Source: Kitasatospora atroaurantiaca
GTDB taxonomy: Bacteria; Actinomycetota; Actinomycetes; Streptomycetales; Streptomycetaceae
Direction: 5' to 3'
DNA length: 64,000 bases
Assembly (NCBI RefSeq): GCF_007828955.1
Contig: NZ_VIVR01000001.1
Span: 1,674,001-1,738,000, forward strand
Positions 18,484 through 25,231 of this stretch are shown piece by piece. The stretch's first letter is position 1. Every line of letters begins with the position of its first letter. A program made the position numbers and the translations under genes. The notes under the pieces are model-generated. The model ran no database searches. It was not told where the DNA came from and saw nothing but the letters and a program-made list of their open reading frames with translations.

Positions 18484-19821
18484 ATGGCCACCCAGCTGAA
18501 CGCCGCCGACCGCGAGCCGGCCCGAGCCGACACCATCCTGAAGGTCTTCGACACGGCCTTCGGCGAGCTGCTGGCCCAGGACCCGGCGGCCTTCCGGGTC
18601 AAGTTCCGCAAGATGGCGGCCTCGGCCTTCGCCTTCTACCGGGGCACCGCCGGGCTGTACTACGCCGACCTCACCACGGCTCCGTTCGAGGCGTACGGCG
18701 CACGGTTCCTGGACGAGCACACCAGCCGGGTCTGGATCCACGGCGACCTGCACGCGGAGAACTTCGGCACCTACCTCAACGCCGAGGGCCGGCTCGTCTT
18801 CAACGTCAACGACTTCGACGAGGCCTACGTCGGTGCCTTCACCTGGGACGTCCAGCGGCTGGCGGCGAGCCTCGCCCTGATCGGCTACGCCAAGGCGCTC
18901 TCCGACGGGACGATCACCGAGCTGGTCCGCGTCTTCGCCACGGCGTACCGGGGGCAGATCTCCTCCCTGGTGGCGTCCGGCCCCGCCGATGCGTACACCC
19001 TCGACACGGCGACCGGCCCGATCCTGAGCACCCTGCAGCAGGCCCGGCTGCAGACCAGGGTCGAGCTGCTCGACGAGCTCACCGTCGTGGACGGGTACGA
19101 GCGCCGCTTCCGCTCCGGCGGCGGCTCGATCCCGCTGGACGAGGCCACCCGCGCCGAGGTGCTCAGCGCGTTCACCGATTACCTGACCACCCTGCCTCCG
19201 GCCTCGCGGGCCCGGCCCGACGCGCTGCGGGTCAAGGACGTCGTCGGCCGCCGGGGCATCGGCATCGGCAGCGCCGGCCTCCCCTCGTACAACCTGCTGC
19301 TGGAGGGGCACACCGACGCGCTCGAGAACGATGTCGTGATCTACATGAAGCAGGGTCAGACGCCGGCCGTGTCCCGGCACGTCACCGACCAGGAGATCCG
19401 CGGGTACTTCCGGCACGAGGGCCACCGCACGGTGATCTCCCAGCGGGCCCTGCAGGCACACAGCGACCCGTGGCTCGGGTACGCCACGCTGCGCGGCCAG
19501 GGACAGCTGGTCGCCGAGGTCTCCCCGTACGCGGCCGACCTCGACTGGACCGACCTCAACGAGCCGGGCGACCTCCGTACCGTGGTCGACTACCTCGGCC
19601 GGGCCACCGCGACCATGCACGCCGCCGCCGACGAGTCCTCCAGCGGCCACAGCCTGGTGCCGTTCTCCACCGAGCACGCCATCGACGCCGCCATCTCGGC
19701 CGACGAGCGGGGCTTCAACGACATGCTGGTCGACTTCGCCCACACCTACGGCGACCGGGCTCGCAGCGACCACCAGATCTTCGTCGACCTCTTCCGCAAC
19801 GGCCGCATCCCGGGCCTCTGA
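18484..19821 (+). CDS. DUF2252 family protein (second of tandem pair)
   Basis: A 445-residue paralogue of the preceding gene with the same motif order: KMAASAFAFYRGTAGLYYADL, WIHGDLHAENFGTY (HGDLHAEN is closer to a canonical kinase-like catalytic loop than the CGDAHLVN of its neighbour), then VNDFDEAYVGAFTWDVQRLAAS. The two proteins differ enough that the duplication must be old. GAGGA upstream of ATG 18484 supports the start. Probably one transcription unit with the first copy. Confidence 0.88.
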   Translation: MATQLNAADREPARADTILKVFDTAFGELLAQDPAAFRVKFRKMAASAFAFYRGTAGLYYADLTTAPFEAYGARFLDEHTSRVWIHGDLHAENFGTYLNAEGRLVFNVNDFDEAYVGAFTWDVQRLAASLALIGYAKALSDGTITELVRVFATAYRGQISSLVASGPADAYTLDTATGPILSTLQQARLQTRVELLDELTVVDGYERRFRSGGGSIPLDEATRAEVLSAFTDYLTTLPPASRARPDALRVKDVVGRRGIGIGSAGLPSYNLLLEGHTDALENDVVIYMKQGQTPAVSRHVTDQEIRGYFRHEGHRTVISQRALQAHSDPWLGYATLRGQGQLVAEVSPYAADLDWTDLNEPGDLRTVVDYLGRATATMHAAADESSSGHSLVPFSTEHAIDAAISADERGFNDMLVDFAHTYGDRARSDHQIFVDLFRNGRIPGL

Positions 19822-19886
19822 TCCGCCGTCGGGCCGCCGTGTGAACCCGGTTGCGGCGATGTGCGGCGAGCCGCGACGATCAGCGG

Positions 19887-20591
19887 ATGTTCGAACTGCT
19901 GCCAGGGGTCGGGGTCGTCCTGCCGGACGGTGCGGGAACGCTCCGCTTCGGCATGGACGGTGACACCACGCGGGAGACCTTGGCCCGCCTCGGACAGGTC
20001 CGCGTTGAGGGGGCTCTCGACGAGGCGTGGACCTGCACCGTCCAGTGGGGCGACCTCGAGCTGACCGCCGGCGCGGACGGAATCGACCGGTCCGACCCGC
20101 TACTGGCGAACGTCGTACTGAGCCGGGCCTGGCACCCGCGCCGGCCCACGGTCGGACGGGGCACTCGACCGCCGGCGTGGCACGGCCCGGCCGGCGTCCC
20201 TGTCATCCTCGACGACATCGACCTGTTCGGTTACCCGGCGGCCGAGGTGCTGGAGGTGCTGGAGGTGCTCGGAGACGGCCGATACCCCGAGCTCCGACTC
20301 CAGCCCGCCGCGCCCGGCGGCTACCTGCCCGCAGTCTCCTTCCGAGCCGAGCGCCGACCCGGCCCCGGGGACCGTACCCAGGCCGGAACCGACGAGCCGG
20401 ACCTCGCCTCCTACGAGGCCATGTGGACCACCGGACGTGACCAGTGGCAACTCGAGCAGACGGGCAGCGGCTACCTGATCGTCATGAAGGGCGAGCGACC
20501 GATGTACCTGCTCATCTGCCACGACACACTGGCAGACCAGATCACCGCCAGGATGCTCGCAGCCGGCGTCGAGATCGTGGACGGACCCTGA
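19887..20591 (+). CDS. Hypothetical protein
   Basis: A 234-residue soluble protein starting MFELLPGVGVVLPDGAG from ATG 19887; the open frame extends back to 19851, but that addition is Arg/Cys-rich and unlike coding sequence around it. It contains two similar-sized beta-rich halves and an in-register DNA triplication giving EVLEVLEVLG near residue 118. The C-terminal part (YLIVMKGERPMYLLICHDTLADQI) is hydrophobic-core-like. I do not recognise the family. It follows the DUF2252 pair on the same strand. Confidence 0.65.
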   Translation: MFELLPGVGVVLPDGAGTLRFGMDGDTTRETLARLGQVRVEGALDEAWTCTVQWGDLELTAGADGIDRSDPLLANVVLSRAWHPRRPTVGRGTRPPAWHGPAGVPVILDDIDLFGYPAAEVLEVLEVLGDGRYPELRLQPAAPGGYLPAVSFRAERRPGPGDRTQAGTDEPDLASYEAMWTTGRDQWQLEQTGSGYLIVMKGERPMYLLICHDTLADQITARMLAAGVEIVDGP

Positions 20592-20676
20592 CGAACCGTC
20601 ATGGGCTCGGGCTAGGATCACGACGCCGTCCGCTGCATCCGTGCACGGCGGACGGGACCGAGTCCGGGAGTACGCC

Positions 20677-21369
20677 ATGCTCAAGGCCTTCGCCGACCTG
20701 TCCACACCGCTGGTGGCCGATGCCTGCGTCCGCATCGGCGTGCCGCTGCGCGCCGCACCGCCCGGCATCGGTGCGGTCGCCCCCGGGCACCGGATCGCGG
20801 GGCGGGTGTTGCCGGCGCGGCACTACGGAAGCGTGGACGTGTTCCTGGAGGCGTTCGGCCGCGCCGAGCAGGGTGACGTGCTGGTCATCGACAACGGCGG
20901 GCGGCTGGACGAGGCCTGTGTCGGCGACCTGGCAGCGCTGGAGGCCGAGGCGGCAGGACTGGCGGGCCTGGTGGTGTGGGGGCTGCACCGCGACACGCCC
21001 GAGCTGGCGGAGATCGGGCTTCCGGTGTTCAGCTACGGCGCGTACCCGCCCGGTCCGGTGCGGCTGGACGAGCGGGAGCCGGAGGCGCTGGAGTCCGCGC
21101 GGTTCGGGCCGCACCTGGTGAGCAGTGAGGACCTGGTCATCGGCGACGAGGACGGCGTGTTGTTCGTCCCGGCCGGGCGGGCCGGGGAGGTGCTGGCGAC
21201 GGCCCGTCAGATCCGGCAGACCGAACGCGAACAGGCCCGCAGGATCCGGGCCGGTGAGACGCTGCGCGGGCAGACGGCCTTCGCCGACTTCCTGGCCCGG
21301 CGCGCCGACGATCCCTCGTACACCTTCCGGCAGCACCTGCGGCGTATCGGCGGAGCCATCGAGGAGTAG
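20677..21369 (+). CDS. RraA-like family protein
   Basis: A 230-residue protein of the RraA / HMG aldolase-like fold. LSTPLVADACVRIGVPLR at the N-terminus, GDVLVIDNGGRLDEACVGDLAALEAEAAGLAGLVVWG (glycine-rich core with the substrate-site Arg and Asp), and LVIGDEDGVLFVP near the C-terminus are family hallmarks. ATG 20677 has CGGGAG at good spacing; GTG 20641 is a weaker alternative. Homologues are annotated as 4-carboxy-4-hydroxy-2-oxoadipate aldolase, oxaloacetate decarboxylase or RNase E inhibitor; which applies cannot be told. The tail of ~35 residues is highly charged. Confidence 0.85.
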   Translation: MLKAFADLSTPLVADACVRIGVPLRAAPPGIGAVAPGHRIAGRVLPARHYGSVDVFLEAFGRAEQGDVLVIDNGGRLDEACVGDLAALEAEAAGLAGLVVWGLHRDTPELAEIGLPVFSYGAYPPGPVRLDEREPEALESARFGPHLVSSEDLVIGDEDGVLFVPAGRAGEVLATARQIRQTEREQARRIRAGETLRGQTAFADFLARRADDPSYTFRQHLRRIGGAIEE

Positions 21370-21379
21370 CGAAGCCCGG

Positions 21380-21796
21380 TCAGCCCCGCCGAAGCTCGCG
21401 GCGGATGACCAGGCGCAGGCCGCTGTACGTCTCGTCGATCGCGCAGACCTTGTTGTCGACCAGGCCGGTCGGCAGCGCCACCTCGCGGACCACGTTCTCG
21501 CTCAGGTCGGTCGGGATCCTCGCGGCCTTCTTGGGCCAGACCAGCCAGAGCCCGGCGGCCTGGTCCATCGCCGCGCGCAGCCAGGCGAGCCGGGACTCGA
21601 GCTCGGCCCGGTCGGACGGGAACCAGACCCCGACGTCGAACGGGTCGTCGGGGTCCGGCGTCCGCTGGATCACCACTCCGTCCGGCAGGCCGGGGATCTC
21701 GAAGCCCGCCGGGGAGCCGTCCAGCAGCAGGACGGCCCCCGGCTTGATGCCCAGCTTCCGCGGAAGCGGGGTGCCCGAGTACCCGGCTGCGGCCAC
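21380..21796 (-). CDS. DUF3052 family protein
   Basis: A 138-residue protein: GYSGTPLPRKLGIKPGAVLLL at the N-terminus, a central VDVG-type strand (DPFDVGVWFPSDRAELE), then LWLVWPKKAARIPTDLSENVVRE and the ending DNKVCAIDETYSGLRLVIRR. This matches the DUF3052 family, widespread in actinobacteria and without a known function. GTG 21796 start. Six bp separate it from the DLH-type hydrolase upstream on the same strand, so they are probably cotranscribed. Confidence 0.88.
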   Translation of the reverse strand: MAAAGYSGTPLPRKLGIKPGAVLLLDGSPAGFEIPGLPDGVVIQRTPDPDDPFDVGVWFPSDRAELESRLAWLRAAMDQAAGLWLVWPKKAARIPTDLSENVVREVALPTGLVDNKVCAIDETYSGLRLVIRRELRRG

Positions 21797-21802
21797 GGGG
21801 CG

Positions 21803-22405
21803 TCAGCCGTCCAGCTCGGCGAGGAAGTCGAGGACGGCGGCCCAGGTCTGCTCGGCGGCCTCGACGTCGTAGTCCGGCAGCTCGGGGTCGGTGTAGAGGT
21901 GGCCCGCGCCGCGGTAGCGGTGGATCTCGACCTCGGCGCCGGCCTTGAGCATCCGCAGGTACCAGGCGTTCAGCCAGTCCTCGGGCTCGAAGGCGTCCGG
22001 CTCGGCGACGTGCAGCTGGACGGGGATCGAGGTCGTCGCGTCGTCCTTGATGTCGGAGGTGCCGTGCAGGAGCAGCAGGCCCTTGGCACGTTCGTCCGCG
22101 AGCGCGAGGTTCTGGGCGAGCGCGCCGCCGAGCGAGAAGCCGGCGTAGACCAGGCCGTCCTCGGCGGGCGTGGTGCCGTTGACCGGGGTGAGCAGCGGGA
22201 CGACCGAGGTGACGGCCCGTCGGAGCAGTTCGTCGTTGGTGACCTCGTCCTTGTACGCCATGCCCTCCTCGACGGTGTCGAAGGTCCTGCCGTCGTAGAG
22301 GTCGGGGGTGTGCACCTGGTGACCGGCCGCGCGCAGGCGCTCGGCCGCGGCGAGGACGGCCGGGCGCAGGCCGTAGGCGGAGTGGAAGAGGACGATCTGG
22401 GCCAC
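21803..22405 (-). CDS. Dienelactone-hydrolase-family alpha/beta hydrolase
   Basis: A 200-residue alpha/beta hydrolase. The nucleophile elbow is AGFSLGGALAQ with Ser91 (the classic dienelactone hydrolase uses Cys here). The acidic residue is Asp137 or Asp143 and the histidine is His169 (GAGHLYTD). GTG 22405 is chosen over the upstream open frame because AAGGAG lies eight bases before it. Substrate unknown. Divergent from phoD, with 203 bp between. Confidence 0.88.
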   Translation of the reverse strand: MAQIVLFHSAYGLRPAVLAAAERLRAAGHQVHTPDLYDGRTFDTVEEGMAYKDEVTNDELLRRAVTSVVPLLTPVNGTTPAEDGLVYAGFSLGGALAQNLALADERAKGLLLLHGTSDIKDDATTSIPVQLHVAEPDAFEPEDWLNAWYLRMLKAGAEVEIHRYRGAGHLYTDPELPDYDVEAAEQTWAAVLDFLAELDG

Positions 22406-22506
22406 GGATGGGCTCCTTCGCTGACGGGCTGGGGCCGGGTCTCCATCATCACCCATCGGAGCGGCCGGCCCCTTCCGCTCCGGCACGGTCCGCCCGGTCG
22501 GGCCCG

Positions 22507-22554
22507 GTGAACGTACCGGCGAACGTATCGGCGAACGTACCGGTGAAGACTCGA
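22507..22554. repeat. Four tandem 12-bp repeats upstream of phoD (PHO-box-like)
   Basis: Four head-to-tail 12-mers: GGTGAACGTACC, GGCGAACGTATC, GGCGAACGTACC, GGTGAAGACTCG. Read on the minus strand each unit contains (G)TTC(A/G)CC, similar to the GTTCACC core of the Streptomyces PhoP-binding PHO box. They end 54 bp before the phoD start. Two mismatches with the textbook box: the period is 12 rather than 11 bp, and the core points away from phoD. Identification as a PhoP operator is inference. Confidence 0.6.
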
Positions 22555-22608
22555 CGAACAGTCAGAGACGGGTCCGGGAAAGCACCTACCCGCCAGTAGC
22601 ATGATCCG

Positions 22609-24264
22609 GTGACCGAGCCCATACCTGCCACGTCCGCTGCCCGGCCGCGCCGCCGCCGGGTCCTCAAGGCCGCCGCCCTCACCGCCGGTGCGGCCGCCCT
22701 GCCACTGTCCCTGGGCGGGACGGCCACCGCCGCGCCCGCGCCGCAGTTCCTGCACGGCGTCGCCTCCGGCGACCCGATCCCCGACGGCCTCGTGCTCTGG
22801 ACCAGGGTCACCCCGACCCCGGAGGCCGTGCCCGGCTCCAACACCGGGCCCGACACCGAGGTGCTGTGGCAGCTGGCAACCGACCGGGCGTTCACCCAGG
22901 TGGTGGCGTCCGGGACGGTCACCAGCTCCGCCGCCTCCGACCACACCGTCAAGGTGGACGCCCGGGGCCTGAAGGCCGACACCCAGTACTGGTACCGCTT
23001 CACCGCCGCCGGGGTCGTCTCGCCGGTCGGCCGCACCCGCACCGCCCCGGCCGCCGACGCCGCGCTCACCCACCTGCGCCTGGGCGTCGCGTCCTGCGCC
23101 AACTGGGAGGCCGGGTACTTCTCCGCGTACCGGCACCTGGCGGCGCGTGGTGACCTGGACGCCTTCCTCTTCCTCGGCGACTACATCTACGAGTACAAGA
23201 GCGGCGAGTTCTGCGCCCGGGGCACCGTGGTCCGCCCGCACGAGCCCGCGCACGAGATCCTGAACCTGGCCGACTACCGCACCCGGCACGGCCGCTACAA
23301 GACCGACCCGGACCTGCAGGCGCTGCACGCCACCGTGCCGACCATCGCCATCTGGGACGACCACGAGTTCGCCAACGACGCCTCCTCGACCGGCGCCGAG
23401 AACCACACGCCCGCCACCGAGGGCGACTGGGCGGCCCGGGTGGCAGCAGCGAAGCAGGCGTACTTCGAGTGGATGCCGGTCCGCCCGTCGATCGCCGGCA
23501 CCACCTACCGCCGCCTGCGCTACGGCAGACTGGCCGACCTCTCGCTGCTGGACCTGCGCTCCTTCCGTACCGCCCAGGCCAAGGTGGGCAGCGGGGACGT
23601 CGACTCGGCCGACCGTACGATCACCGGCCGGGCCCAGCTGGACTGGCTGAAGGCCGGCCTCTCGGCCTCGGACACCACCTGGCGGCTGGTCGGCAACTCG
23701 GTGATGATCTCTCCGGTCGCCTTCCTCTCACTGCCCGACTACCTGCTGCGCCCGCTGGCCCAGCTGCTCGGGCTGCCCGCCGAGGGCCTGGCCGTGAACC
23801 CGGACCAGTGGGACGGCTACACCCACGACCGCCGCGAGCTGCTGGGCCACCTGACCTCGCAGGGCATCCGCAACACCGTCTTCCTGACCGGTGACATCCA
23901 CTCGGCCTGGGCCGCCGACGTGCCCGTCGAGGCCGCGACCTACCCGGCCTCGGGCACCGCGGCCACCGAGTTCGTGGTCACCTCGGTCAGCTCCGACAAC
24001 ATCGACGACATCCTCAAGGTCGCCCCGCAGACCGTCTCCCTGCTGGGCGTGGCGGCGATCGAGGCGGCCAACCGGCACGTCAAGTGGGTCGACCTGGACT
24101 CGCACGGCTACGGCGTTCTCGACGTCACCCCCGAGCAGGTCCAGATGGACTACTTCGTCCTCTCGGACCGCACCAAGCGCGACGCGACCAGCAAGTGGAC
24201 CCGCTCGTACCGCACCCGCTCCGGCACCCAGAAGATCGAGCGCGTCTGGTCCCCCGTCAAGTGA
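22609..24264 (+). CDS. phoD: PhoD-type alkaline phosphatase/phosphodiesterase, Tat-exported
   Basis: A 551-residue secreted enzyme releasing phosphate from organic esters. The Tat signal is [20 protein letters not shown] with likely cleavage after ATA before APAPQ. A fibronectin-like PhoD N-terminal domain follows ([22 protein letters not shown]). The metallophosphatase domain starts at [12 protein letters not shown] and carries the metal ligands in [23 protein letters not shown] and [10 protein letters not shown]. Full length for the family. GTG 22609 is the start. The tandem repeats just upstream suggest phosphate control. It ends at a hairpin shared with the convergent ABC permease. Confidence 0.95.
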   Translation: MTEPIPATSAARPRRRRVLKAAALTAGAAALPLSLGGTATAAPAPQFLHGVASGDPIPDGLVLWTRVTPTPEAVPGSNTGPDTEVLWQLATDRAFTQVVASGTVTSSAASDHTVKVDARGLKADTQYWYRFTAAGVVSPVGRTRTAPAADAALTHLRLGVASCANWEAGYFSAYRHLAARGDLDAFLFLGDYIYEYKSGEFCARGTVVRPHEPAHEILNLADYRTRHGRYKTDPDLQALHATVPTIAIWDDHEFANDASSTGAENHTPATEGDWAARVAAAKQAYFEWMPVRPSIAGTTYRRLRYGRLADLSLLDLRSFRTAQAKVGSGDVDSADRTITGRAQLDWLKAGLSASDTTWRLVGNSVMISPVAFLSLPDYLLRPLAQLLGLPAEGLAVNPDQWDGYTHDRRELLGHLTSQGIRNTVFLTGDIHSAWAADVPVEAATYPASGTAATEFVVTSVSSDNIDDILKVAPQTVSLLGVAAIEAANRHVKWVDLDSHGYGVLDVTPEQVQMDYFVLSDRTKRDATSKWTRSYRTRSGTQKIERVWSPVK

Positions 24265-24270
24265 CACCCC

Positions 24271-24305
24271 GTCGGCCCCGCCCCGTGAACCGGCGGCGGG
24301 CCGAC
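24271..24305. terminator. Hairpin between convergent phoD and ABC permease
   Basis: GTCGGCCC with CGCC pairs with GGCG and GGGCCGAC across a ~9-base loop, with a two-base GC bulge on the 3' arm. Lies in the 109-bp gap between two convergent stop codons. Confidence 0.65.
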
Positions 24306-24373
24306 ACCCCAGGGCTCTACGGCTCATTCCCGCTGCACCCGCGCTTCTCCGGGGACACCCAGTGGGACTGCCG

Positions 24374-25231
24374 TCAGGACACCACGTCCTTGCGGGCGAA
24401 GCCGCGGAAGGCCAGCGCGAGCAGCACGATCGCGTAGCTGATCGAGAGCGAGACGCCCTGCAGCATCCCGCCCCACTCCAGCTGGGGTTGCAGGGCGTCC
24501 GCCCAGGCGTACTGCCAGTGCGCGGGCAGCCACTCCCGGAGGCCGCCGAGCGCGGTGACGGCGTCCAGGACGCCGGTGATGATCGAGATGAACACCGCCC
24601 CGCCGACCGCCCCGAGCGGGGCGTCGGTGGCGGTGGAGAGCCAGAACGCCAGCGCGGCGATGACCAGTTCGCTCAGGAACACGAAGCCGACGCCGATGGC
24701 GAGGCGCGGCAGCGCGACCGAGGCCGGGAGGCTGACGCCGGTCGGGAGCTTCAGGTCCCCCCAGCCGTATGCGGCGGTGCCGACCGCGAGCCCGAGCACC
24801 GGGAGCAGGATGATCGTGCCCGCCGAGAAGGCCAGCCCGACGGTGAACTTGCGGGCCAGCAGCCTGGCCCGGGGCACCGGTGCGGCGAGCAGGTAGCGCA
24901 GCGAGGACCAGCTGGCCTCCGAGGCCACCGTGTCACCGCAGAACAGCGCGACCGGGATCACCAGCATGAAGCCGGTGCCCATGAAAAGCATGGTGGCCGC
25001 GAAGTTGGGCCCGGAGGCGGTGGCCAGTTCGATGAAGGTGGTGCGGTCGGTCCGGCTCGGCGTACCGCCGATCTGGAACGCCGCGAGGATGATGAACGGC
25101 ATCGCCGCCAGCACCCCGGTGATCACCATGGTGCGCCGGCGCCGCAGCTGGCGGACGGCCTCCACCCGCAGCGGCAGGGTCCGGCGGGCCTGGTAGCCCG
25201 CCGCGTGGTCCACCTGGTCCAGTGTCGTCAC
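24374..25231 (-). CDS. ABC-2 type permease partnered with the fusion ATPase
   Basis: A 285-residue integral membrane protein with about six hydrophobic segments (TMVITGVLAAMPFIILAAFQI; FMLVIPVALFCGDTVASEA; FSAGTIILLPVLGLAVGTAAY; VFLSELVIAALAFWLS; AVFISIITGVLDAVTAL; SISYAIVLLALAFRGFA). CGDTVASEASWSSLRYLLAAPVPR is the typical ABC-2 loop. GTG 25231 overlaps the stop of the hydrolase-ATPase fusion by four bases, so translation is coupled and the two should form one transporter. Substrate unknown. Confidence 0.9.
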   Translation of the reverse strand: MTTLDQVDHAAGYQARRTLPLRVEAVRQLRRRRTMVITGVLAAMPFIILAAFQIGGTPSRTDRTTFIELATASGPNFAATMLFMGTGFMLVIPVALFCGDTVASEASWSSLRYLLAAPVPRARLLARKFTVGLAFSAGTIILLPVLGLAVGTAAYGWGDLKLPTGVSLPASVALPRLAIGVGFVFLSELVIAALAFWLSTATDAPLGAVGGAVFISIITGVLDAVTALGGLREWLPAHWQYAWADALQPQLEWGGMLQGVSLSISYAIVLLALAFRGFARKDVVS

